DNA of 12,455 nucleotides from Phycisphaerales bacterium UBA966 (lineage in GTDB: Bacteria; Planctomycetota; Phycisphaerae; Phycisphaerales; SM1A02), in contig DBCE01000071.1 in the NCBI GenBank assembly GCA_002292895.1, forward strand, positions 220 to 12,674, given 5' to 3'. Below the pieces are notes generated by a model that saw only the letters and a list, made by a program, of their open reading frames with translations, was not told the DNA's origin and did not search any database. The position numbers were made by a program, and so were the translations under genes. Shown here in pieces: positions 1 through 5,550 of this stretch; position 1 is the first letter of the stretch; every line of letters begins with the position of its first letter.

Positions 1-371
1 ACCGCCACTGGAACTCCAGGGAGCATGGCTCGGAACTCTTCCGCTTCATCCGATACTCCATCACGCGCCCCGTAGCCGCGCAGCGCAATCACCGGATGAT
101 GGCCGGACGCCTGCAACGCCTCCACACACCATCGAACAAACGGCGTCTTGCCCGTGCCGCCCACCGAAACATTGCCAACACTGATCACCGGAATTCCAAC
201 GGATGTCGGCTTTCGGATGTTGGCATCCCAGAGTGAATTGCGAGCACGAACCCCCAATCCGTAAGCAAATGCCGCCATATGCGCCAAAGGCGCCAGCGAT
301 TGATGCAGCGGTCCAGTCGCAGCAGCCGGTTCCACTCCGGCACTATCGCCGGGACGGATTGATTCACTCAT
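1..371 (-). CDS. lpxK: Tetraacyldisaccharide 4'-kinase LpxK (partial; C-terminal part beyond left edge)
   Basis: LpxK phosphorylates the 4' position of the tetraacyldisaccharide-1-phosphate lipid A precursor, using ATP at the inner face of the inner membrane. Reading the minus strand from ATG at 371, 123 codons are present before the window ends. The family-defining P-loop stretch is clear at about residues 64-77: V-G-N-V-S-V-G-G-T-G-K-T-P-F, the LpxK form of Walker A. It is followed by a conserved R-G-Y-G segment at about residues 95-98. The start is supported by a GAGG Shine-Dalgarno six bases upstream (378-381), inside the maf gene, and by an ATGA overlap with the maf stop, so the two genes are probably translationally coupled. 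The gene implies lipid A production and therefore a Gram-negative outer membrane. The part beyond the left edge cannot be judged. Confidence 0.93.
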   Translation of the reverse strand, partial: MSESIRPGDSAGVEPAAATGPLHQSLAPLAHMAAFAYGLGVRARNSLWDANIRKPTSVGIPVISVGNVSVGGTGKTPFVRWCVEALQASGHHPVIALRGYGARDGVSDEAEEFRAMLPGVPVA

Positions 372-985
372 GATGCGCCTCGCATTCCAAGTGCCGGAAG
401 GACCAAACGTATTGGCAGACCCATGACTGTTTCTGGGTCGCCGAGACACTGCAGTGGCCAGCCAGCTGCAACGCGCTCAGCGTAGTTGTAACCGCCCGCC
501 TTGCCGCGCCAAGCACCACTCGCCGCGTAGTCAGCGATCGCCGTATCAGAGAGGTCACCAAGAGTGACGCGCGCCGTATCTGCAAAAATCCGTCGAGCAC
601 CCGTGCGCCGGTCAAGCACGCACATGCCAGTGACCACCTCGTGCGTGGCACCAACAAATGCCCGCACCATCCGCGCGGCTTCCTGAGCATCCACCGGCTT
701 GCCGATCACGGCTCCGTCAGCAACGCACATGGTGTCTGCGGCAAGTATCCAACGCGGGCCGTCGCTTGCAAATCGGGCTGCAGCATCTGCAAGTACCTGC
801 CGAGCCTTAAACCATGCCAAACTCATCACGAAACGTTCCGGATCGCGGTCGTCGGCGGGGGCATCGGCGTCATCAATTGCCGGAATCATCACGATAAATG
901 AAACCCCAGCAGCAGCGAGCAGTTCGCGGCGACGCGGTGACCCACTTGCCAAAATAACGTTGGAAACAGCGATCCCGTCCGCCAT
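368..985 (-). CDS. maf: Maf/YhdE-family nucleoside triphosphate pyrophosphatase
   Basis: Maf proteins hydrolyse non-canonical or excess nucleoside triphosphates (dTTP/UTP or m7GTP, by subfamily) to the monophosphate and pyrophosphate in the cytosol. With the start at 985 the product is 205 residues, normal for the family. Visible motifs are the N-terminal A-S-G-S-P-R-R-R-E-L-L (about 13-23), A-A-D-T (about 86-89) followed by I-G-K-P, T-H-E-V-V-T-G, and a C-terminal G-K-A-G-G-Y. The SPRR form points to the dTTP/UTP-type branch rather than the YceF branch (inference). After GKAGGY the chain reads N-Y-A-E-R-V-A-A-G-W-P, unlike the usual G-I-Q-G pattern, before returning to V-M-G-L-P. An in-frame ATG at 1009 would add eight residues; neither start has a Shine-Dalgarno. 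The stop overlaps the lpxK start by four bases, and the gene is divergent from the kinase gene. Confidence 0.92.
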   Translation of the reverse strand: MADGIAVSNVILASGSPRRRELLAAAGVSFIVMIPAIDDADAPADDRDPERFVMSLAWFKARQVLADAAARFASDGPRWILAADTMCVADGAVIGKPVDAQEAARMVRAFVGATHEVVTGMCVLDRRTGARRIFADTARVTLGDLSDTAIADYAASGAWRGKAGGYNYAERVAAGWPLQCLGDPETVMGLPIRLVLPALGMRGAS

Positions 986-1042
986 GGCTGTGTCGTCGAG
1001 TGGGTGCATAGTTCGACGCTGCGCGGCGTGCAAGGAAATACA

Positions 1043-1050
1043 AGTATAGT
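1043..1050. promoter_or_regulatory. Candidate bidirectional -10 element between maf and the kinase gene
   Basis: The 89-bp gap between the divergent genes contains AGTATAGT at 1043-1050. Read on the plus strand it gives TATAGT (1045-1050); read on the minus strand it gives TATACT (1048-1043). Both differ from the TATAAT consensus at one base. Start sites about seven bases downstream would leave leaders of roughly 40 bases for the kinase and 30-50 for maf. I see no good -35 hexamer at 16-18 bp on either side, so the call rests on the -10 match and its position only. Confidence 0.35.
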
Positions 1051-1098
1051 TCGAAGCCCGGAAGCAACCCCACTGCAGCGAACGCGAACTGTTTGACG

Positions 1099-2472
1099 AT
1101 GTCCGACTCCCGCCCCAAGCCAACCAGCACCCCGGACCCTGCGGAGCGCGCCCGCCTCGGGACCACCATGTCCGGTGCAAACGCCCGGCATTCCATTGAG
1201 ACGCTCATCGGTCGTGCTGCGGTCGAGCGCGGGTTAGCAACGCGCGACCAAGTGCTTGCTGCCTTTGAAGTGCTCAAGCAGATCCCAAAGGAAGAACGCG
1301 CCGCGCAATTTGTTCGTGTCTTTACTGGCCGCGGCGTGCTCACTGCTGAGCAGATCGAAACACTCCGCGGTTGGATTGGCGACGAGAGCGACCCGTCGTC
1401 AAAGTCCGGCTCAAGCATGGCTGGCCCCGCTGTCACCGCTGCGCTGTCCATCCCCGGATACGAGGTCATGAAGAAGCTCGGCGCTGGCGCCATGGGCACC
1501 GTGGTACTAGCCAAGCAGCTGAGCCTGGATCGACTGGTGGCCATCAAACTGCTTCCAAAGAAATTTGCTTCGGATGCGCAGTACATCGACCGCTTCTATA
1601 AAGAAGGAAAAGCGGCGGCCAAACTCAACGATCCAAACATCGTGGCCGCCTACGACGTTGGTCGCGCGCCGGGTGGTGAGTACTTCTTTGTAATGGAGTA
1701 CATCGACGGCGATACCGTGTTCGACCGCATTACTGTCAAGCGTCGCATTCCGGAAATGGAAGCGATTCACATTGCAAGACAAGCGGCCAGCGCGCTGAAA
1801 CACGCGCATGCGAAGGGATTCATTCACCGCGATGTGAAGCCCAAGAATCTCATGATCAACAAGGCCGGCGTGGTGAAGCTGGCCGACCTCGGCTTGGCCC
1901 GCGCGGGTGACGATTCCGCCGCAATTACCGAGGAAAAAGGCAAAATATTTGGTACTCCGTATTACATCTCGCCGGAGCAGATCCGCGCGCGCGATGTAAC
2001 GCCAGCCACCGACATTTACGGTCTCGGTGCCACGCTGTACCACATGGTCACGGGTCGGGTTCCGTTCGATGGCACCGCCCCGAAGGACGTGATGCAGAAA
2101 CACCTGCGGGATCCACTGATTCCGCCCGATCAGATTGCACCCAATCTTTCTGGCGGTCTCTCCATGATCATTGAAATGATGATGGCGAAGGATCAACGCG
2201 AACGGTATCACTCCGCGGCCGACCTCATTGAGGATCTTGATTTGGTAGCCGCGGGCAATGCGCCGGTCCACGCGCGACCGAAAATCGATAGCCCCATCTC
2301 TGGCATGGATTCATTGGGAGCCACGGGAACAGACGAGGTGGTCATCGCTTCGATGCCGCGCGCGCCAAGCCCCTGGTCAACACCCATGGGCATCATTGTG
2401 CTCGGACTGCTGGCAGTGAGCGTTGTCGGCAATCTGCTGCTTCTGGCACTGACATTGCGCGGCGGCAAGTGA
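1099..2472 (+). CDS. Tail-anchored Ser/Thr protein kinase (PknB/Pkn-like)
   Basis: Predicted 457-residue Hanks-type Ser/Thr kinase that phosphorylates proteins from the cytosolic face of the membrane. About residues 31-95 form a charged helical N-terminal module (I-G-R-A-A-V-E-R-G-L-A-T and later G-V-L-T-A-E-Q) with two similar halves. The kinase domain follows at about 119-385: glycine loop G-A-G-A-M-G (128-133), ATP-anchoring Lys150 in V-A-I-K, Glu169 as the likely helix-C partner, catalytic loop H-R-D-V-K-P-K-N (243-250, Asp245), D-L-G in place of D-F-G (263-265), and G-T-P-Y-Y-I-S-P-E (285-293). All catalytic residues are present. After a linker, residues about 430-453 are one hydrophobic segment followed by a few residues, so the protein looks tail-anchored with no outer sensor domain. 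Start: ATG at 1099 preferred over an in-frame TTG six bases upstream; no Shine-Dalgarno is visible. The substrate is unknown; the neighbouring genes give no firm clue. Confidence 0.95.
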   Translation: MSDSRPKPTSTPDPAERARLGTTMSGANARHSIETLIGRAAVERGLATRDQVLAAFEVLKQIPKEERAAQFVRVFTGRGVLTAEQIETLRGWIGDESDPSSKSGSSMAGPAVTAALSIPGYEVMKKLGAGAMGTVVLAKQLSLDRLVAIKLLPKKFASDAQYIDRFYKEGKAAAKLNDPNIVAAYDVGRAPGGEYFFVMEYIDGDTVFDRITVKRRIPEMEAIHIARQAASALKHAHAKGFIHRDVKPKNLMINKAGVVKLADLGLARAGDDSAAITEEKGKIFGTPYYISPEQIRARDVTPATDIYGLGATLYHMVTGRVPFDGTAPKDVMQKHLRDPLIPPDQIAPNLSGGLSMIIEMMMAKDQRERYHSAADLIEDLDLVAAGNAPVHARPKIDSPISGMDSLGATGTDEVVIASMPRAPSPWSTPMGIIVLGLLAVSVVGNLLLLALTLRGGK

Positions 2473-2478
2473 TCGGAA

Positions 2479-2492
2479 AGCGCCACGGCGCT
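2479..2492. terminator. Weak hairpin between convergent kinase and RidA-like genes
   Basis: AGCGCC-AC-GGCGCT is a perfect six-base inverted repeat in the 36-bp gap between the two convergent stop codons. It would fold as a 5-bp stem with a 4-base loop. No T-run follows on the plus strand, and only a short CTTTCC follows on the minus strand, so intrinsic termination is doubtful. It is listed because it is the only candidate for ending either transcript. Confidence 0.25.
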
Positions 2493-2508
2493 GGATGGCT
2501 CCCGCGGC

Positions 2509-2970
2509 CTAGCGCACCTCAACGAGCAACTCAATCTCCACGCTCGCCCCGAGCGGCAGCGCATTCGTGCCGACTGCGGCGCGCGCGTGTCGGCCTGACT
2601 CGCCAAAGAGTTGCTGCAGGAGTTCGCTGCCGCCGTTTGCCACCTTCGGCTGATCGGTCCAACCGTTGTCGGATTGCACGAACACCCCCACTCGCACAAT
2701 GCGCACCACGCGCGAAAAGTCGCCGCCGATCTGGTCGCCAATGACCGCGAGTCCATTCAGCACGCACTGACGCGCCGCGGCGTGTGCCGCCTCGAAGGAG
2801 CACACGGAAGGGACCGGTCCGGTGGCCATCAGCTGGCCGTCCTTCATTGGCAACTGCCCGGACACGTAGATGAGATTCCCGGTGCGAACCGCTGGGATGT
2901 AGGCCGCCACTGGTTTCGGGGCAGCGGGCAGGGTCAGTCCAAGGGCGGCGAGTTGCTGTTCGAAGGTCAT
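2509..2970 (-). CDS. RidA/YjgF/UK114-family protein (long form)
   Basis: A 153-residue member of the Rid (YjgF/YER057c/UK114) superfamily. Classical RidA hydrolyses reactive enamines and imines made by PLP enzymes to ketoacids and ammonia in the cytosol, as a trimer. Visible features are P-A-V-R-T-G-N-L-I-Y-V-S-G-Q-L-P (about 26-41), a central C-V-L-N-G-L-A segment, and the C-terminal R-A-A-V-G-T-N-A-L-P (130-139) followed by V-E-I-E. Arg130 matches the position of the catalytic/substrate-binding arginine of active RidA, and the acidic residue near the end is also present. The length, with an extra N-terminal helix and an insertion near residues 95-110, is that of the longer subfamily whose activity is less well established, so I give no gene symbol. 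It is transcribed alone, convergent with the kinase. No Shine-Dalgarno precedes the ATG at 2970. Confidence 0.9.
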   Translation of the reverse strand: MTFEQQLAALGLTLPAAPKPVAAYIPAVRTGNLIYVSGQLPMKDGQLMATGPVPSVCSFEAAHAAARQCVLNGLAVIGDQIGGDFSRVVRIVRVGVFVQSDNGWTDQPKVANGGSELLQQLFGESGRHARAAVGTNALPLGASVEIELLVEVR

Positions 2971-3167
2971 GTGGGCATCGTAATGAGGGAACCGGTTGGC
3001 AGCGCAAGCACTTATTGGAACTACCGAATTGAAAATTCTGACGATTCAGATGAACGACATGCCAACACTTTGAGCCCCCGCGCCGTATCTTCCTATTGGA
3101 CAGACGGAGCGATTGCCCCGCCTGCCCGACATCCCGACGCGCCTGGAGCCCAAAGCGCTCACCTCTC

Positions 3168-3301
3168 GACTGCGGCATCCCCCGCGTTCTGCCCTGCAGA
3201 ACGGTCCACCACTCACGTGCGGACTTTACGGAACATGAACTGATGCCATACCTGCGCCGCATGAGAGGTGCCCCGCATCGCCGGACTGACACGGCATCCC
3301 C
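3168..3301 (+). repeat. Imperfect direct repeat pair, about 116 bp apart
   Basis: GACTGCGGCATCCCC at 3168-3182 recurs as GACTGACACGGCATCCCC at 3284-3301. The two differ only by an inserted ACA, and ten consecutive bases (CGGCATCCCC) are identical. The function is unknown; it could be a regulator-binding motif or a chance match in GC-rich sequence. Confidence 0.35.
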
Positions 3302-3326
3302 AGACGCCTGAGCCACCCCCCGCCCA

Positions 3327-3345
3327 ACGATCGCATTGCGATCGT
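3327..3345. repeat. 19-bp near-perfect palindrome ACGATCGCA-T-TGCGATCGT
   Basis: Nine-base arms are perfectly complementary around a single central T. The short spacer and symmetry suit a dimeric regulator's operator better than an RNA hairpin. It lies about 195 bp upstream of the first pilin-like start codon. Three further GATCGC/GCGATC hexamers follow at 3352-3357, 3370-3375 and 3413-3418. Confidence 0.6.
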
Positions 3346-3400
3346 CTGGCGGATCGCCCACACGTTGATGATCGCCGACCCGCGATTGCAGCGTCAGGCA

Positions 3401-3414
3401 GCCTGAGCTCAGGC
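3401..3414. repeat. 14-bp perfect palindrome GCCTGAGCTCAGGC
   Basis: The two seven-base halves are exact reverse complements with no spacer. The 5' half can instead pair with the preceding TCAGG (3395-3399), and the 3' end forms part of the outer stem 3369-3419, so alternative folds are possible. The half-site GCCTGAG also occurs at 3306-3312. Confidence 0.55.
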
Positions 3415-3441
3415 GATCACTCCAACGCGCACTCTGAACCT

Positions 3442-3485
3442 GCATTGCAGATGCCTCGTCGGCATCAATGCTCGCGCGTGCGAGC
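3442..3485 (+). other. Two adjacent hairpins upstream of the pilin-like genes
   Basis: Hairpin one is 3442-3471: an outer 5-bp GCATT/AATGC stem and an inner 6-bp GATGCC/GGCATC stem with a TCGTC loop and a three-base bulge at 3447-3449. Hairpin two is 3470-3485: a 6-bp GCTCGC/GCGAGC stem with a GCGT loop. They share bases 3470-3471, so they could stack or compete at their junction. No real T-run follows, so they are unlikely to be plain terminators. Confidence 0.45.
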
Positions 3486-3525
3486 AGTTGGGTTTGAAGT
3501 CGTTGTTCTCTCCGAATCGTCTCTT

Positions 3526-3530
3526 AGGAG
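3526..3530 (+). promoter_or_regulatory. Shine-Dalgarno AGGAG of the first pilin-like gene
   Basis: AGGAG lies nine bases before the ATG at 3540. It fixes that start and is the best ribosome binding site in the window; most other genes here lack one, which suggests this gene is strongly translated. Confidence 0.8.
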
Positions 3531-3539
3531 TTACTGAAC

Positions 3540-4478
3540 ATGAAGAAGCGCGCATTTACGCTCGTCGAGTTGCTGGTGGTCGTGGCCATCATCGCCCTGC
3601 TCGTTGGTCTCTTGCTCCCGGCTTTGGCCAAGGCGCAACAGACTGCCAAGACCGTCAAAGACTCCAACCAGATCAAGCAGGTCCACACCGCCATGGTCGG
3701 TCGTGCCAACGAGACGAAGGGTGGCAAGATGCCGACCCCTGGTCTCATCAATCGCCTGGCCTACGGCGGCCAGCAGATCCCCGGCGAAGGCGAAGAGGAC
3801 TACGCGCAGAACAAGACGCAGAATCTGTATTCGGCCTGCGTTGCGCAGCAGCTCTTCAACACCGACATCTTGTACGGCGCCACCGAGGTCAACCCGATCG
3901 TCAAGGCGTACACCAACTACAACTACGGCGCATACCGCCCTGCCACCGACAGCTATTGGGACCCCAATATGCAGGCGAAGATTGACGGCACGGTCGGTAC
4001 CAATGAGTGCCACACGTCGTTTGCTCACCTCATCCTGTGCGGACTGCGCAAGCAGCAGCACTGGCGTAACAACCTGGATTCTGCACGCCCGCACATGTCG
4101 ACCCGTGGTTGCAAGAACGGCGTAGTCACTGGTGACGAGTACGAGCAGAGCCCAACCCTGCGCTTGCACGGACCCCAGAAGAGCTGGGAAGGCAACGTCT
4201 GCTTTGGTGACACCCACATGGAGTTCGTGGAAACCTTCCGTCCCGACGGCGTGTTCTATGAGTGCGGCACTTACAACGGCGGCAACCTGACCAAGGACAA
4301 CCTCTTTGCTTGCGGCGGAACCACTCCGGCCGAGTTCACTGGCAACGGTTGCGTTGACGTGAACACGAGCAATGCGCCACAGCCATGGGCCGGCGGAGAC
4401 ACCATGCTGGGAATCCACCCGAACGGCGCCACCAAGTGGATTGCCGTGCCGACGTGGGACAAGCTTGACAATCAGTAA
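3540..4478 (+). CDS. Type IV pilin-like (pseudopilin) protein with cysteine-rich globular domain
   Basis: A 312-residue protein with a class III (prepilin) signal: a short basic leader M-K-K-R-A, cleavage before Phe6, then F-T-L-V-E-L-L with Glu at +5, and a hydrophobic helix to about residue 30. It should be cleaved and N-methylated by a prepilin peptidase and inserted in the inner membrane or assembled into a pilus or type II secretion-like pseudopilus. The -1 residue is Ala rather than the usual Gly. The large domain has eight cysteines (100, 157, 167, 191, 221, 242, 258, 271), enough for four disulfides after export. A block near 196-232 (V-V-T-G-D-E-Y, then G-N-V-C-F-G-D-T-H-M-E-F) resembles the C-terminal motif of planctomycete pilin-like proteins (N-V-x-F-x-D-G-H-V). 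The next gene is a paralogue. Planctomycetes carry many such proteins of unknown role. Confidence 0.88.
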   Translation: MKKRAFTLVELLVVVAIIALLVGLLLPALAKAQQTAKTVKDSNQIKQVHTAMVGRANETKGGKMPTPGLINRLAYGGQQIPGEGEEDYAQNKTQNLYSACVAQQLFNTDILYGATEVNPIVKAYTNYNYGAYRPATDSYWDPNMQAKIDGTVGTNECHTSFAHLILCGLRKQQHWRNNLDSARPHMSTRGCKNGVVTGDEYEQSPTLRLHGPQKSWEGNVCFGDTHMEFVETFRPDGVFYECGTYNGGNLTKDNLFACGGTTPAEFTGNGCVDVNTSNAPQPWAGGDTMLGIHPNGATKWIAVPTWDKLDNQ

Positions 4479-4531
4479 CTCATCTCCTCTTGCAATTCAA
4501 TCAATCACACCCTGACATGAGAAACACTCAC

Positions 4532-5464
4532 ATGAAGAACCGCAACCAGAACAAGGGTTTCAGCCTCGTTGAACTGCTCGTCGTGATGGCGATCATCGCA
4601 CTGCTCCTGGGTCTCCTGCTCCCGGCACTTGCCAAGGCTCGCGCCACAGCACGCCAGGTAAAGGACGGAACACAGGTCAAGCAGATTCACCAAGGCTGGC
4701 TGACTGCAGCCAACGACTCGCAGGGCATCCTGCCGCTGCCAGGCGAAATCAACCGCGTCGGCGCAGTGCCCGGTCGTGGCGATATCGACGAGATTCAAAA
4801 CAATCACGCCAACCTGCACGGATCGATGCTCGGCCGTGGATACGTCAATGCCCAGATCATGGTGTCGCCCGCAGAAATCAACGCCAAGGTGATTCCCTGC
4901 GCCACGTACAACATGAACATGATCAAGCCCGCCAATGATGTCTATTGGGATCCAGGAACAGGAACCGGCTTCAAGGCCGACCTGCTCGTGCAGAGCAATA
5001 CTTCATACTCAGCCATGCCGATCGACCCAACTGCGCGTCGCAAGACCGAGTGGAAGAACACCGGCAATTCCCGGTTCGCCGTCCTCGGCAACCGTGGTCC
5101 CAAGGCTGGCGCAGTGACCGGCGATGACTACACCAACTCCAAGACACTGCTGATTCACGGCGGTACTAAGGAGTGGGACGGCAACATCGGTTACAACGAC
5201 AACCACATTGAGTACGGGCGTACCTCGTACCCAGAAAATGTAAAGCCACTTGCGCAGGCAGCCTGCACCGGCGGACCAGCAGACTTGGTGATCAACACCC
5301 TGTCGCAGGACAACATCTTTAAGAATGACACCGGCTGCCAGACCGGTGGTAAGAAGAATGTTGACAGCGTCCTCTGGATCCAGAAGACCTCATCCAACAC
5401 CACCTCCACTGGCACCACCACGTTGGATATCTACAGCGGCTCAGATTTCGTTTCCTGGGACTGA
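4532..5464 (+). CDS. Type IV pilin-like (pseudopilin) protein, paralogue of the preceding gene
   Basis: A 310-residue prepilin-like protein with leader M-K-N-R-N-Q-N-K-G, cleavage after Gly9, then F-S-L-V-E-L-L with Glu at +5 and a hydrophobic helix to about residue 34. It is clearly related to its upstream neighbour. Both share L-L-P-A-L-A-K-A, V-K-D and K-Q after the helix, P-G-x-I-N-R, Y-W-D-P (138-141 here), V-T-G-D-x-Y, H-G..K-x-W-x-G-N and D-N-(L/I)-F. It has only three cysteines (113, 235, 259) against eight, and the C-terminal 50 residues are Ser/Thr/Asn-rich and not shared. ATG 4532 is chosen because it gives a length equal to the paralogue and a leader like it, with a weak GAGA upstream; ATG 4517 would add five residues. 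The 53-bp gap and the terminator downstream suggest co-transcription with the first gene. The role is probably a minor pilin or secretion pseudopilin; the partner is unknown. Confidence 0.87.
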   Translation: MKNRNQNKGFSLVELLVVMAIIALLLGLLLPALAKARATARQVKDGTQVKQIHQGWLTAANDSQGILPLPGEINRVGAVPGRGDIDEIQNNHANLHGSMLGRGYVNAQIMVSPAEINAKVIPCATYNMNMIKPANDVYWDPGTGTGFKADLLVQSNTSYSAMPIDPTARRKTEWKNTGNSRFAVLGNRGPKAGAVTGDDYTNSKTLLIHGGTKEWDGNIGYNDNHIEYGRTSYPENVKPLAQAACTGGPADLVINTLSQDNIFKNDTGCQTGGKKNVDSVLWIQKTSSNTTSTGTTTLDIYSGSDFVSWD

Positions 5465-5488
5465 TTGTTGAATTGAAAGTGACCTTTC

Positions 5489-5525
5489 CCGCGGCCGGCA
5501 CGCAACGCCGGCCGCGGTGCTTTTT
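5489..5525 (+). terminator. Strong intrinsic (Rho-independent) terminator after the pilin-like pair
   Basis: CCGCGGCCGGC (5489-5499) and GCCGGCCGCGG (5507-5517) form a perfect 11-bp GC stem with a seven-base loop (ACGCAAC). TGC and five T residues (5521-5525) follow. It starts 25 bases after the second pilin-like stop and separates that unit from the NfeD-FloA unit. It also argues against translation of the long NfeD starting upstream of it. Confidence 0.88.
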
Positions 5526-5533
5526 GGGCGGGA

Positions 5534-5539
5534 TATCCT
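5534..5539 (+). promoter_or_regulatory. Possible -10 element of the NfeD-FloA operon
   Basis: TATCCT lies 11 bases before the ATG at 5551, between the terminator and the gene. Transcription would start at about 5546-5551, giving an almost leaderless mRNA. That would fit the absence of any Shine-Dalgarno. The -35 position would fall within the terminator stem and shows no consensus, so this is weak. Confidence 0.25.
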
Positions 5540-5550
5540 CTACCAATCTC

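Larger units (their letters stand above)
3300..3485 (+). ncRNA. Candidate structured leader RNA upstream of the pilin-like genes
   Basis: Within 186 bases, several stems can be drawn by eye. CCAGACG (3300-3306) can pair with CGTCTGG (3343-3349), which competes with the palindrome 3327-3345. TGATCGCC (3369-3376) pairs with GGCGATCA (3412-3419), enclosing TCAGG/CCTGA (3395-3399 with 3403-3407). GCATT plus GATGCC (3442-3446, 3450-3455) pairs with GGCATC plus AATGC (3461-3466, 3467-3471). GCTCGC (3470-3475) pairs with GCGAGC (3480-3485) over a GCGT loop. The region ends about 40 bases before a good Shine-Dalgarno, on the same strand. I do not recognise a known riboswitch class. It may instead be DNA-level operator sites. 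Transcription of this stretch is assumed, not shown. Confidence 0.3.
2971..3539. other. Gene-free 569-bp intergenic region rich in inverted repeats
   Basis: No open reading frame here has recognisable protein features. The one at 3096-3311 and the long minus-strand frame crossing into the RidA-like gene look like composition artefacts. The region should hold the promoters of the RidA-like gene (minus) and of the pilin-like genes (plus), although I cannot pick convincing -35/-10 pairs. Its right half (about 3300-3485) contains a dense series of palindromes and hairpins, listed separately. A 15-18-base imperfect direct repeat lies at 3168-3182 and 3284-3301. Confidence 0.7.

Noticed and set aside
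263..367. Minus-strand open frame at the left edge as a separate small gene
   Set aside because: It is a shifted frame over the LpxK coding sequence, which carries the clear P-loop motif.
1889..1897. D-L-G instead of D-F-G in the kinase as a sign of inactivity
   Set aside because: D-L-G is common in active bacterial Hanks-type kinases, and all other catalytic residues are intact.
3096..3311. A 71-codon plus-strand open frame in the intergenic region
   Set aside because: Its composition is low in hydrophobic residues and rich in Arg, Pro and His, it has no ribosome binding site, and it matches no family I know.
2531..3445. A 304-codon open frame on the minus strand spanning the intergenic region and the RidA-like gene
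   Set aside because: It runs in another frame over a well-supported RidA-family gene, is Arg/Cys-rich with no motif, and its upstream part covers the palindromes. Long spurious frames are common in GC-rich DNA.
3429..3450. Sigma-54 promoter upstream of the pilin-like genes
   Set aside because: TTGCA occurs at 3445-3449, but no GG is found at the required distance upstream.
3470..3500. GC-rich hairpin as a transcription terminator or attenuator
   Set aside because: The bases after it (AGTTGGGTTTG) do not form a T-run, so intrinsic termination is not supported; it is kept only as part of the candidate structured region.
5473..5550. In-frame N-terminal extension of the long NfeD
   Set aside because: It would begin with TTG and pass through the intrinsic terminator stem; the signal peptide begins properly after ATG 5551.
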